A stretch of DNA of 64,000 nt from Parabacteroides hominis (GCF_014287585.1 NZ_JACOOJ010000004.1:135830-199829); one strand, 5' to 3'. Counted from the stretch's first letter, positions 9,018 through 18,169 are shown. The notes: generated by a model from the letters alone, not told the origin. Program-made: numbers and translations.

Positions 9018-11333
9018 CTAATCGAGCATCTTCGGGTTAAATATCAGATAACCAATATTCAAGCCGAAGTTAAAATTTTTTGCCGGATAGCTGTATCCGT
9101 TTGCATACAGGCTGATACTGGCGAAGGGTAGTTGCAAAACAATGGCTGCTTCTCCCATATACTTAAAAGAATGAAGGAATTTCCCGTAATAGGGGATTGC
9201 CGTGTATGTGTCGTTATTCCATATTTCTTCTTTCTTTATCTCGTATAACGGCGCGAAGCCGTACATGTCGAGGCGGAAGTGCAGCAGTTTGCTGAATTTC
9301 CAGATCGGCGACAATCCGAATGCCACATACTGGTTGGCACGGAACGCTTCGTTGAAGACAATCTGGCTATGCGGCGTCGGCGTGAAGGCGGGCGCTTGCA
9401 AAACGGAAGCCGTGTAGTTGTTCATCAGGTTCTTGCTGGAGAGCACGAGTTCACTCATAAAGCCGAGATTGAAATGCGAACTGATCGTCTTGTACTGTTC
9501 CCATTCGCCTTTCATTTGCAGCCAGCTATGGACTTTCCGGTCGAATGAACCCATATCCGTAATGGGGGACGGTATATACTTTTCAGTGCCGGTTACATAT
9601 TGCGCCACTAAGAATTGTTTTCGCCCGGAGATCGGATATTGTTTATAGTCCAACGAGTTACGTTCGATACTGAGAGAGCCGGCAAACAGATCATACCAGC
9701 TGTGATCGGTGGTCGCGTTCGGGAAGGTCATGTTGGAGGTCTGGAAATAGTAATCATTCAGCCGACCGTAAGCAAAACCGATCTCGGCTTTGGCACGGTT
9801 CAGGAACGGAAATCCTAACTTGACCTTCGTGTACAATTCTTTCTGGTGGATGAAAGCCGGCAGCACGTCTTCGTAGAACAAAGACTGGCTTTCGGAGTAT
9901 TTCTTGTCCGAGAATACGCCTTGCCAATTCAGATAGGTCGGTATTCTCGTCTTCAAATAGATACGGCCGTTCAGCATCACGCCGCTGAAAGAGTTGCCAA
10001 CCTGGAAATTGGCGTTCACATCGGCAGCATACCGTCTCAAATACTGGTATCCCAGTCCCAGGAACAGCTGGTTGGCCTGATAGGAAGAAATGTTGCCTCC
10101 GAATCCGACTGTGATCTCTTCCTTCATCTTGACATCGAGATACAGGTCGAACTTCTTTTCCTTCCGGTTATAAACGGCGTGGGGCAATATCTCTTTGATT
10201 TTGGAATAGGTCAGCATCTTGAAATAGGCACGCTTGAACTCTTCCATCGAGAACTCATGGTTGATGTCGCGATGTAGCTGGGATTCAATGTATTTCTTCT
10301 GCGATTCATTCACGCCTGTCACATATATATTTTGGAAAATCAGCGGAGGGAGGCCTTGCTTATAAGCCTCGCGGCGTTTGTTGACTTCGCTTAGTTCCAC
10401 ACGCCGGGGGACGCGTGCTTTGATGGAGTCGATCATTGCCATCGTCCGCTTGTAGCCGATATCCATCAAATCCCGTGCTTTTTGAAAATCGAGCAGGGAG
10501 ACGGTGGGGAAGCTGAATTTGATCATCATGCCTTCGTCTTCCGGAACGTCATATTCCGTCTTCTGCATGATCATCGTTTCAAGCTGGTTATAAGGATTGG
10601 ACGAAGGTTTGTTGTTGCCGCCTGCCACTGTCGAACCGAAGATGAAGTCCGGGTGGAAAGCCTCTTTCATCGGGCCGACCGGGAAGTTGTCGTAGATGCC
10701 GCCGTCGAAAATGGGGACACTGTCTTTCCAGATCGGCTGGAAAAAGAAGGGGAATGTCATCGATGCACGGACGGCGTCTCCGAGGTCTCCGTTTTTGAAG
10801 ATAATGGCTTTCTTGCTGTAGATGTCCGAGGCCACGCAGCGGAACGGGACGAAGAGGTTGTCGAAATTCCAGCCGGCTTTTGCCGTAGCCTGCGAAAACA
10901 GGGCCATAAACGCCTGGTTCATCTGGATCGGATTGATCAGGCTTTGTGGGAAGAAACTGGCTTTCACCTGCAACGAGTCGGTCATGTCGATGGAGAAATG
11001 GCCAAATTCCGGTGTCGGGTCGGGGCGTTTGAAATAATATTTGTATTCGTTTTCCACCGTTCCGGTTTGCCAGTAGCTGAACTCTTCGGAGAGCATCAGT
11101 TCAACCATTTCTTCAGGCGTATATCCCATTGCATAGAGGCTGCCGACAATCGCGCCGGCAGATGTTCCTGTTATGTAATCAATTGGTATTCCGTTTTCTT
11201 CCAGTGCTTTGATTACTCCGATATGGGCAGCTCCTTTCGCGCCGCCGCCACTCAGAACCAATCCCACTTTCTGGGCATATCCTATTTGTAAAGCCGCAAA
11301 CAACAGGGCTGTCAGTACAGCTATTCTTTTCAT
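9018..11333 (-). CDS. Patatin-like phospholipase with outer-membrane beta-barrel
   Basis: The mature protein of about 770 residues starts with a signal peptide (MKRIAVLTALLFAALQIGYAQ). A patatin domain follows: oxyanion-hole motif GGGAKGAAHIGVI, nucleophile elbow GTSAG and catalytic Asp in DGGIYDNFP. After it comes a POTRA-like segment (about residues 320-400), then an antiparallel barrel region ending in a typical outer-membrane C-terminus. This is the architecture of the RssA/PlpD-type autotransporter-like phospholipases common in Bacteroidota, which probably act on membrane lipids. I chose the ATG at 11333: a promoter at 11361-11391 would place the transcript start downstream of the earlier ATG at 11363. 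The gene is followed by the tRNA-Arg cluster on the same strand, which has its own promoter. Confidence 0.88.
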   Translation of the reverse strand: MKRIAVLTALLFAALQIGYAQKVGLVLSGGGAKGAAHIGVIKALEENGIPIDYITGTSAGAIVGSLYAMGYTPEEMVELMLSEEFSYWQTGTVENEYKYYFKRPDPTPEFGHFSIDMTDSLQVKASFFPQSLINPIQMNQAFMALFSQATAKAGWNFDNLFVPFRCVASDIYSKKAIIFKNGDLGDAVRASMTFPFFFQPIWKDSVPIFDGGIYDNFPVGPMKEAFHPDFIFGSTVAGGNNKPSSNPYNQLETMIMQKTEYDVPEDEGMMIKFSFPTVSLLDFQKARDLMDIGYKRTMAMIDSIKARVPRRVELSEVNKRREAYKQGLPPLIFQNIYVTGVNESQKKYIESQLHRDINHEFSMEEFKRAYFKMLTYSKIKEILPHAVYNRKEKKFDLYLDVKMKEEITVGFGGNISSYQANQLFLGLGYQYLRRYAADVNANFQVGNSFSGVMLNGRIYLKTRIPTYLNWQGVFSDKKYSESQSLFYEDVLPAFIHQKELYTKVKLGFPFLNRAKAEIGFAYGRLNDYYFQTSNMTFPNATTDHSWYDLFAGSLSIERNSLDYKQYPISGRKQFLVAQYVTGTEKYIPSPITDMGSFDRKVHSWLQMKGEWEQYKTISSHFNLGFMSELVLSSKNLMNNYTASVLQAPAFTPTPHSQIVFNEAFRANQYVAFGLSPIWKFSKLLHFRLDMYGFAPLYEIKKEEIWNNDTYTAIPYYGKFLHSFKYMGEAAIVLQLPFASISLYANGYSYPAKNFNFGLNIGYLIFNPKMLD

Positions 11334-11360
11334 ACTTGTATCTTCTCTGCTTAATGAATT

Positions 11361-11391
11361 CAAATGTAGTCGTTATTTCCCAGACTACAAG
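11361..11391 (-). promoter_or_regulatory. Promoter of the patatin gene
   Basis: On the minus strand: CTTG, 19 bases, TACATTTG, a full match to the Bacteroidota consensus. The predicted start near 11354 leaves about 20 bases of leader before the ATG at 11333, and decides that start. Confidence 0.65.
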
Positions 11392-11476
11392 AGTTTGAGA
11401 TATATAAAATACAACATAAAATTGGTCCGTTTTGTTAATCCTGCGAAGAAACTTGGTTCCGGCTGCTGGCCGAAAT

Positions 11477-11540
11477 AAAAAGGGTGTCAAACATCCCATT
11501 CCCATGTCAAGTGCGGGAATGGGAAGTTTGACACCCTTTT
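11477..11540 (-). terminator. Long terminator after htpG
   Basis: AAAAGGGTGTCAAAC and GTTTGACACCCTTTT flank a further paired block TCCCATTCCC / GGGAATGGGA, giving a stem of about 25 bp with an 11-base loop. It lies 22 bp past the htpG stop and has T runs on both strands. It also insulates the patatin gene downstream. Confidence 0.9.
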
Positions 11541-11562
11541 GCTATTCTCTTCCGGCTCCGGT

Positions 11563-13614
11563 TTAACCGATCATCTGAACGCTACGTTTGATGAACCGGC
11601 TCAATGCTTCACCTTTCAACATGCCGTTTGCCAACAGGGCAAGGTCGATCAATTGGCTGACCAGTTTGTTTTCACCGGCATATTCGGACAGGATGTTGTT
11701 GCGTTGTTCTGCCAGTTCGTCGATCTTTTTGTTTGTATTCGTCATGTCTTCCTTTTCTTCAGAAGTGATTTCTTCTTCTTTCTTCTTACTCTGGGCTTCG
11801 CGCAGGTCGGACTGACGTGCTTTCCAGCCTTTCAGGTCGGCAAGGATCGGGTTCAGTTTCTCGGCACAAGCCGCTTCTTCTTCAGTCAGGATTTTCTTAA
11901 CCAGTTCGTGGTCTGTGTTCAGTACCAGGTTGTAGCTGTCCGGCAATTCTCCGTAGAACGACATACCGGGCTGCATGGCAGACATTTCACGCATACGGCG
12001 CATATACTCGCTCTGTGTCAGCATGACCGGGTTGGAGCTTTCGCCCAACGCTTCGAATGTGACAATAAAGTCCGTCTTCTCGATCTTCGGCAGCTGGCTT
12101 TTGAACATTTCCTGCAGGGCGTTCTTTTCGTCCTCATTCAGCGTCACCTTGCTGACATCGTCCTTACGGATCAGATTGTCGATCGTGTCACTGTCCACAC
12201 GGACAAAACGTGTCTTTTCGAACTTCTGTTCCATCTGGCTAATGGCATGGACATCCAGCTGGCCGTCCATGATCAGCACGCTGTAGGCTTTGTCTTTTGC
12301 AGCCTGGATATAGCTGTACTGGTCATTGGCATTCGTTGTGTACAGGTAGATCAGGTTGCCTTCCTTGTCTGTCTGGTTGGCTTCCGTCAGCGCTTTGTAT
12401 TCTTCGAATGTATAATATTTGCCGTCTACATCCTTCAATAGGGCGAATTTGGCTGCGCGATCGTAGAATTTTTCTTCGCTCAACATTCCGTACTGGATGA
12501 AGAGTTTCAGGCTGTCCCATTTTTCTTCGAATTGCGGACGGTCGTTCTTGAACATTTCTTCCAAGCGATCTGCCACCTTTTTCATAATGTGGTTGGAGAT
12601 TTTTTTCACATTCTGGTCGCTCTGCAGGTAAGAACGGGACACGTTCAGCGGGATATCCGGGGAATCGAGCACACCGTGCAGCAGTGTCAGGAATTCAGGA
12701 ACGATGCCTTCAACCGAATCGGTCACAAACACCTGGTTGCTATATAACTGGATTTTGTTGCGATGCAGGTCGATGTTGCTCTTGATACGCGGGAAATACA
12801 GGATACCGGTCAGATGGAACGGATAATCCACATTCAGGTGAATCCAGAACAATGGTTCGTCGGACATCGGATACAGGTCCTGATAGAATTTCTTATAGTC
12901 TTCATCCGTCATATCCGTCGGCTTGCGAACCCATGCCGGCTGGATATCGTTGATGATATTGTCTTCGTCGGTATCGACATATTTTCCGTCTTTCCATTCC
13001 TGCTTCTTTCCGAATGCGATGGGAACCGGCAGGTAACGGCAGTATTTGGTCAACAGGCTGTTGATCTTGTCTTTGTTCAGGAAATCTTTGTTCTCGTCGT
13101 CGATATACAGGATGATATCTGTTCCGCGATCTTCTTTTTCCGTCTCTTCCAATGTATATTCGGGTGTACCGTCGCAGCTCCATTTCATAGGAACGGCTCC
13201 TTCTTTATACGATTTGGTGACAATTTCCACTTTCTTGGAAACCATGAAAGAAGAATAGAAACCAAGTCCGAAGTGACCGATGATAGCGGCTGCGTCGTTC
13301 TTGTATTTTTCAACGAACTCTTCAGCACCGGAGAAGGCGATCTGGTTGATATATTTGTCGATCTCTTCGGCTGTCATACCGATACCGCGGTCGGAGATTT
13401 TGATCGTATCGCTATCGAAACTGACATGTACAGTCAGGTCTCCCAGTTCTCCTTTGAACTCGCCGACAGAAGCCAGTGTTTTCAATTTCTGCGTTGCATC
13501 AACTGCGTTAGATACTAATTCACGAAGAAAAATTTCGTGATCACTATACAAAAACTTTTTGATGATAGGGAAGATGTTCTCACTCGTAACACCGATGTTT
13601 CCTTGTTTTGCCAT
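11563..13614 (-). CDS. htpG: Molecular chaperone HtpG (Hsp90)
   Basis: Cytoplasmic ATP-dependent Hsp90 chaperone of 683 residues, in the normal bacterial range (about 620-690). The N-terminal GHKL ATPase shows FLRELVSNAVDA (catalytic Glu and Mg-binding Asn), SDRGIGMT and GHFGLGFYS. The middle domain holds the conserved NVSRSYLQ segment, and the C-terminal dimerisation region follows. It starts at ATG 13614, about 60 bp downstream of a candidate sigma-54-like element and close to a perfect 15-bp inverted repeat, and ends at a strong terminator, so it is a single-gene unit. Confidence 0.97.
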   Translation of the reverse strand: MAKQGNIGVTSENIFPIIKKFLYSDHEIFLRELVSNAVDATQKLKTLASVGEFKGELGDLTVHVSFDSDTIKISDRGIGMTAEEIDKYINQIAFSGAEEFVEKYKNDAAAIIGHFGLGFYSSFMVSKKVEIVTKSYKEGAVPMKWSCDGTPEYTLEETEKEDRGTDIILYIDDENKDFLNKDKINSLLTKYCRYLPVPIAFGKKQEWKDGKYVDTDEDNIINDIQPAWVRKPTDMTDEDYKKFYQDLYPMSDEPLFWIHLNVDYPFHLTGILYFPRIKSNIDLHRNKIQLYSNQVFVTDSVEGIVPEFLTLLHGVLDSPDIPLNVSRSYLQSDQNVKKISNHIMKKVADRLEEMFKNDRPQFEEKWDSLKLFIQYGMLSEEKFYDRAAKFALLKDVDGKYYTFEEYKALTEANQTDKEGNLIYLYTTNANDQYSYIQAAKDKAYSVLIMDGQLDVHAISQMEQKFEKTRFVRVDSDTIDNLIRKDDVSKVTLNEDEKNALQEMFKSQLPKIEKTDFIVTFEALGESSNPVMLTQSEYMRRMREMSAMQPGMSFYGELPDSYNLVLNTDHELVKKILTEEEAACAEKLNPILADLKGWKARQSDLREAQSKKKEEEITSEEKEDMTNTNKKIDELAEQRNNILSEYAGENKLVSQLIDLALLANGMLKGEALSRFIKRSVQMIG

Positions 13615-13686
13615 AATCCGATATAAAATATTTTGATGTTATACTTATTGTTTCCTATAACTATAATTATTCACGCAATGTTTAAT

Positions 13687-13723
13687 TACAAAAACAATGC
13701 CAAACGAACAAAATGACATTTTG
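13687..13723 (-). promoter_or_regulatory. Candidate htpG control region: sigma-54-like element plus inverted repeat
   Basis: On the minus strand TGGCATTGTTTTTGTA (13687-13702) fits the -24 GG and the spacing of a sigma-54 promoter, with TTGT instead of TTGC at -12. Immediately upstream is the perfect palindrome CAAAATG-A-CATTTTG (13709-13723), a possible operator. No TAnnTTTG element is evident at a sensible distance. Heat-stress regulation is an inference. Confidence 0.4.
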
Positions 13724-13927
13724 ACTGACAAGTTATCAGGGTGGAGAGGGAAGGAATGTATATAAAAAATTAAAGGCTGTCTCACGACAACCCCTAACCA
13801 ACTTTGTTAACCTTAAATCTAATACTATTATGAAAAAACCACATTGCAAATGTACGGATATTTCTGTAATTGTCAATAGATAAAGTATTAAATTTTGTTC
13901 ATTTGATTGTAATAAAATCTAATATCT
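13724..13927. other. Spacer between htpG control region and the symporter gene
   Basis: AT-rich and non-coding. It lies upstream of htpG and downstream of the symporter stop on the same strand. I see no strong terminator hairpin and no other structure. Confidence 0.4.
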
Positions 13928-15484
13928 TCAAATGTCTTGCTTTTTATATGTTATCAGGCTTACGAGAACCATCGCAAGGGTGGATAAAGGCAATGCGAAC
14001 AGGATCGGATCGATGGCGAACCAGGGATAAACGTCGATCAGGACATCGCGCCCAAACAACAGATTGCATAAACCGACCGCTCCGGCTTCCGCCTTGTGAA
14101 GGAACAGCATGGCGAACAAACTTGCCAGCGCTCCCGTCCATAAACTTGCCAGCGCTCCTTCCTTGGTCGCTTTCTTCCAGAAGAGGGAACAGAAGTAGGC
14201 CGGGAGGAAAGTGGCTGCACAAATCCCCATGAACAGGGCTGTTCCGCGTGCTATGACTCCTGCGCTCAGCGTATAACAGATTATGTAGCTGACCAGGATG
14301 GAGCAAAGCACTCCGATACGTACGCCTATCGTCGAGTTGGCATTTTTCCTATGTCCCAGCTTGGGGAACATGTCTGCCCCGAAAGAGGCCCCCATCGTGT
14401 GGAACTGGGCACTAAGCGTAGACATACTTGCCGACAGGATGCAGAGCATGAAAACGGCACTGAACCATTCCGGCATTGCCCGGTCGATGAACAGCGGTAT
14501 AATCTTGTCCATGTCCTTGATGGCTTCCGATGCAACCACGCCTTCCGTTTTCAGGAAAAAGAGGTTCGATAACGCTCCGACATGATAAATGGCTCCGACG
14601 GTCACGATCAGGAAAACACAACCGATCAGTACGCCCCGGTTCAATTGCTTGGTGCTTTCCACCATCATGAAACGTACGACCAACTGCGGTTGGGCGAGGC
14701 AGCCGATGCCGACTCCTAAGATAAGCGAGGTTACGAGAGTGTACCATTGCGGAGACCCGGTCACCGGCATGGCTGTCCATCCCTGGTGTCCTACCTCCTT
14801 GAACCGTTCAGGGACAAGCGGGGCGATTTCCGTCAGCTTCCGGTTGGCTTCGATAAAGCCCATATCCATCACCCGATAGAACCAGAACAGCAGGAACAGC
14901 ATGCAGGCGAACATGATGACGGCCTGCAAAGCATCTGTATATAACACGCCTTTAATACCTCCCGTGATTACATAGGCTGCCACTATAAGCGTGAAAATAA
15001 GCAGCGCCAGATGCAGGTCTATGTGGAACATTTGTTCGATGAACACTGCACCTCCTTTCATTACGACTGCTGCATACAGCGGCATGCCGATAAAGATGAT
15101 GGCGGCAATGAATATCTGTATGGCACGCGAATTATAGTGCAATCCCAATAATTGCGGGAATGTGCGGGCATTGTACTTTTCGCCTAACTTACGGGTGTTC
15201 CGCCCGAATATGATAAAAGCGATGACAACGCCCATAAACATATTCAACAAGCAAAGCCATTGGATTCCCATACCGAAGGTGGCCGCAACCCCTCCGAAGC
15301 CGACAATGGCCGATGCGGAGATAAAGGTCGCCCCGTATGAAAGGGCCATGATGATGGGATTCACTTTCCGTCCCCCCAGCAAATAATCGCTGGCATTTTT
15401 CGTCTGTTTGTATCCGATGTATCCCAGCCAGGCCAGGATGAACATATAGATGATTACTACGATACCTAAAGTCAGTGTGTTCAT
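13928..15484 (-). CDS. Sodium:solute symporter (SSS family)
   Basis: Inner-membrane transporter of 518 residues with about 13 hydrophobic segments. SSS features include YLLGGRKVNP after the first helix, ALSYGATFISASAIVGFGG (the Na+-binding first repeat helix), RTFPQLLGLHY, and VVRFMMVESTK. It resembles the PanF/acetate/proline branch, but the substrate cannot be read from sequence. Its ATG overlaps the stop of a 46-codon gene (ATGA), and the ACT and PaaK-type genes precede it on the same strand, so transport of an aromatic or other organic acid used by the CoA ligase is possible. Confidence 0.9.
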   Translation of the reverse strand: MNTLTLGIVVIIYMFILAWLGYIGYKQTKNASDYLLGGRKVNPIIMALSYGATFISASAIVGFGGVAATFGMGIQWLCLLNMFMGVVIAFIIFGRNTRKLGEKYNARTFPQLLGLHYNSRAIQIFIAAIIFIGMPLYAAVVMKGGAVFIEQMFHIDLHLALLIFTLIVAAYVITGGIKGVLYTDALQAVIMFACMLFLLFWFYRVMDMGFIEANRKLTEIAPLVPERFKEVGHQGWTAMPVTGSPQWYTLVTSLILGVGIGCLAQPQLVVRFMMVESTKQLNRGVLIGCVFLIVTVGAIYHVGALSNLFFLKTEGVVASEAIKDMDKIIPLFIDRAMPEWFSAVFMLCILSASMSTLSAQFHTMGASFGADMFPKLGHRKNANSTIGVRIGVLCSILVSYIICYTLSAGVIARGTALFMGICAATFLPAYFCSLFWKKATKEGALASLWTGALASLFAMLFLHKAEAGAVGLCNLLFGRDVLIDVYPWFAIDPILFALPLSTLAMVLVSLITYKKQDI

Positions 15485-15621
15485 TTTTCCGGCTGTTGTG
15501 GGTTAGTACTATCCTCGTCGTCTTTATTCCAATGGGTTACTCCGAACCAAATGGAATAAAACAGGCAGACGAGGGCTAACAGGTAGGCCAGCCAGATGCC
15601 AGGGTCGCTTATTCCGAACAT
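15481..15621 (-). CDS. Small membrane protein overlapping the symporter (symporter small accessory protein type)
   Basis: A 46-codon ORF from ATG 15619-15621 to the TGA that overlaps the symporter start. It has one membrane helix (WLAYLLALVCLFYSIWFGV, about residues 10-28) and a charged, acidic tail ending NPQQPEK. Short one-helix proteins encoded just before SSS transporters are a recognised accessory class (DUF/symporter small accessory protein). The four-base overlap implies coupled translation and a 1:1 partnership, which is inference. Confidence 0.75.
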   Translation of the reverse strand: MFGISDPGIWLAYLLALVCLFYSIWFGVTHWNKDDEDSTNPQQPEK

Positions 15622-15634
15622 GTATTGTCGCTTT

Positions 15635-16060
15635 TTATAATTTGATCAAATCACTTTCACAAATATATTCCAGATTCTGACGGCGTATTACTTCGCGGGC
15701 TGCTTCCCGGTTGTTCGTGCGCAAGATCAGGATCGATTTCTCTTTGACAGAGAAACAATACATATATTCTATACTAAGGCCGGCCTTTGTGAAACAGGAC
15801 AATGTTTGGGCAAAGCTGCCTGCACAGGAGTCCGTGACGATTGCCAGCACATCTGTCAGGTTCGCGCTGACATTGTTGCCCTTCAGGATTTTATAAGCCT
15901 TTTGCGGATCGCTGACTATGATGCGCAGAATACCGTATTCGGACGTGTCAGCAACCGTTGCGGCAATAATTCGTATCTTCTCTTCGGCCAGCAAAGCGAG
16001 GATCTCGCTTAACTTACCGTATTTGTTTTCCAGAAAAATAGAAATCTGATTGACTGTCAT
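15635..16060 (-). CDS. Tandem ACT-domain protein
   Basis: A stand-alone regulatory protein of 141 residues with two beta-alpha-beta ACT repeats: residues about 1-70 (QISIFLENKYGKLSEILALL) and 70-141 (SFAQTLSCFTKAGLSIEYMY). Such proteins bind amino acids or related small ligands. This type is regularly encoded next to phenylacetate-CoA ligase and indolepyruvate oxidoreductase genes in anaerobes. Here it follows paaK by 26 bp and precedes the small membrane protein and symporter by 13 bp, so all four look like one operon. A role as an aromatic amino-acid sensor for the pathway is inference. Confidence 0.85.
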   Translation of the reverse strand: MTVNQISIFLENKYGKLSEILALLAEEKIRIIAATVADTSEYGILRIIVSDPQKAYKILKGNNVSANLTDVLAIVTDSCAGSFAQTLSCFTKAGLSIEYMYCFSVKEKSILILRTNNREAAREVIRRQNLEYICESDLIKL

Positions 16061-16086
16061 TTTAATTTAAAATTTATGGTTTGTAT

Positions 16087-17400
16087 TTAGCAAAGTTTAC
16101 GCAAGTCTTTCACCCGGACGGCTTTTCCATCCTGCACCGGCAGGGAGCCTTTGGCTACCAGTTTCAGGTGGGGAGTCAGGAGCAGCTCGTCTTTCAACTG
16201 GCGGGTGATTTCCTTTGTCAGACGTTGCAAAACGCTGTAATCGTCGGTAAACAGGTCGCTCAATTCCACTTCGATCAGCATCTCGTCATTGTTTCCTACC
16301 GTTTCGATTGTAATCAGGTAATTGCTGCCCAGTTCTTTAAACTGCATCAGTATCTTTTCGATCTGGATGGGGAAGAGGTTGACCCCTTTCAAGATGATCA
16401 TATCGTCGCTACGGCCTTTGAAACGTGCCAGGCGTTTATGCGTCCGTCCGCAGGGGCATTCGCCCGGAAGGACACAGGTCAGGTCGCGGGTACGGTAGCG
16501 GAACAAAGGCATAGCCTCGCGGTTGATGGTCGTCAGGACCATTTCGCCGACTTCACCTTCTTTGACCGGCTGTAATGTGACCGGATCGATAATTTCTACG
16601 ATTACATTATCTTCCCAGATATGGAGTCCGTTCTGTTCCGTGCATTCGAATGCGACGCCGGGACCGTTCATCTCCGACATTCCGAAACAGTTGTATGCTT
16701 TTACGCCTAACAACTGCTCGATCCGGCGGCGTTGTTCTTCCGAATGGGGTTCAGCACCGATACAAACGGTGTGCAGTTTGGTGTCGCGGCGGGGATCTAT
16801 ACCTATTTCATACATCACTTCCGCCAGACGGGTGGCATAGCTGGGAATGATGTGGAGGCAGGTCGTCCCGAAATCCGTGATGAACTTGATCTGCCGTTTG
16901 GTATTTCCTGCTGCTGCCGGTACGGTCAGGCAACCTAATTTTTCGGCTCCGTATTGAAACCCTAATCCGCCGGTGAACATTCCGTAGCCGGAAGTGTTCT
17001 GGAATACGTCCGTGTCGCGAATGCCTACCATATACATACAGCGTGCCACCTGATTGGCCCATTGGTCCAGGTCTTTGGCCGAGTGCAACACGACCGTCGG
17101 GTTTCCTGTCGTGCCGCTCGACGAGTGGATGCGGACGCAGTCTTTGATAGGAATAGCCGCCATGCCGTACGGATAATTGTTGCGAAGGTCGTCTTTCGTC
17201 GTGAAAGGGATCTTTTGCAAATCGTCCAATGATTGGATACTGTCGGCTGTTATGCCGTTTTCTTTGAATACTTTGTTGTAGAAAGGAGAATTTCCGGCTG
17301 CTTCAATTGTCTTTTTCAATCGCTCCAACTGCAGTTTCTCCAAGTCTTCGCGATTCATTGTTTCAATATCTTTCTGCCAATATTCCATCGTTTTTTGCAT
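16087..17400 (-). CDS. paaK: Phenylacetate-CoA ligase family (PaaK-like)
   Basis: An AMP-forming acyl-CoA ligase of 437 residues that activates an aryl acid with ATP and CoA. The phosphate loop is HSSSGTTGNPT (about 92-102). Further adenylate-forming motifs are YNCFGMSEMNGPG, the RYRTRD hinge region and GRSDDMIILKGVNLFP, and the conserved C-terminal Lys lies in DGKAVRVKDLRK. In gut Bacteroidota this enzyme is usually thought to work on arylacetates from amino-acid metabolism, possibly in the reductive direction. No oxidation genes (paaABCDE) are nearby. A second start, Met5 at 17388, is possible. Confidence 0.92.
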   Translation of the reverse strand: MQKTMEYWQKDIETMNREDLEKLQLERLKKTIEAAGNSPFYNKVFKENGITADSIQSLDDLQKIPFTTKDDLRNNYPYGMAAIPIKDCVRIHSSSGTTGNPTVVLHSAKDLDQWANQVARCMYMVGIRDTDVFQNTSGYGMFTGGLGFQYGAEKLGCLTVPAAAGNTKRQIKFITDFGTTCLHIIPSYATRLAEVMYEIGIDPRRDTKLHTVCIGAEPHSEEQRRRIEQLLGVKAYNCFGMSEMNGPGVAFECTEQNGLHIWEDNVIVEIIDPVTLQPVKEGEVGEMVLTTINREAMPLFRYRTRDLTCVLPGECPCGRTHKRLARFKGRSDDMIILKGVNLFPIQIEKILMQFKELGSNYLITIETVGNNDEMLIEVELSDLFTDDYSVLQRLTKEITRQLKDELLLTPHLKLVAKGSLPVQDGKAVRVKDLRKLC

Positions 17401-17420
17401 TATAATGTGTTTGATTCATG

Positions 17421-18040
17421 AAATTAGAGTGCAAATATATTGTTTATATTGGTAAAATCGCATAATATTTACAAAATAAACACGTGATGACGCTTTTATC
17501 TTTAAAGAAAGCAGCCATTTAAAAACGCTTGTTTCTCACAGAAGCGTCAGACTGGGAAAGTCAAATTTCTGTTTTATCAAAATGTCACTTCCACCCCATG
17601 AAAATCGGATTAGTAACCCATATATTTGGAATTACACTTAAGGGTAATATTTTTTAACGTTTCTATTTGAAGCGTGTTATCCAGATAAAGCAAATAAAAT
17701 GATATCGGGGTGAGGCTGTACTATGCACAAATCGTACTCGGCTTGTTCTTTACTTTTGTGGCTTTTGCCGAATCTTAAAACCAAATTGTTAAAAAGTACA
17801 ATATCCCCTATTGGGACATTTTTCTATTTTGAATGAAATTTCGAATGATTTATGTATGACGTATTTATTTTTTTATAGAAATTCGTTGGCAATTAGTAGA
17901 ATGAGATCGGCAAGAAATTGAAAAACAAAAAATATTTGTTACTGAAAAGCAAGGACTGCTAACATTGTGAAAAAGCTAAACTCCTGGAGAATCGTCTGTA
18001 GCAAACAAAAGGTGGACATGAGCCTGAATATCCAAAAAGC
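17421..18040. other. Spacer upstream of paaK
   Basis: Contains the probable paaK promoter element TATATTTG on the minus strand (17432-17439), an inverted repeat TGACGCTT / AAGCGTCA (about 17485-17551) and one copy of a 93-bp intergenic repeat (17571-17663). The sequence from 17664 to 18040 has no supported gene. Confidence 0.5.
17571..17663. repeat. 93-bp dispersed intergenic repeat, copy 1
   Basis: Matches 52508-52599 over its whole length at about 83% identity with one 1-bp gap. The most conserved blocks are ATCAAAATGTCACT, CCACCCC, AAATCGGATTAGTA, TATTTGGA and GGTAATATTTTTTAACG. It has no long ORF or terminal inverted repeats. It lies 171 bp upstream of the paaK start. Confidence 0.85.
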
Positions 18041-18169
18041 GATGTACCGCTTTTTTGCCACGAAGACCGTCTTCATGGCCATGACGACCGTTCTTATCGC
18101 CGTGACGACCGTCTTCGTGGTACATGGTCTCGGCATCTCACGGCAACGACGACCGTCTTCAAGGTGAAA
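18041..18169. repeat. Tandem palindrome array A, period 21-22 bp
   Basis: Six head-to-tail units starting at 18041, 18062, 18083, 18104, 18126 and 18148. Four are clear, with core GACGACCGTCTTC or the perfect palindrome GAAGAC-C-GTCTTC, and two are degenerate. Each unit can form a short hairpin. The array lies between the broken TonB-like gene and paaK and encodes no credible protein. Confidence 0.8.

Noticed and set aside
10482..11291. Long plus-strand ORF opposite the patatin gene
   Set aside because: Antisense shadow; the minus strand has clear catalytic motifs and a signal peptide.
12763..13518. 251-codon plus-strand ORF opposite htpG
   Set aside because: Antisense shadow of a universally conserved gene.
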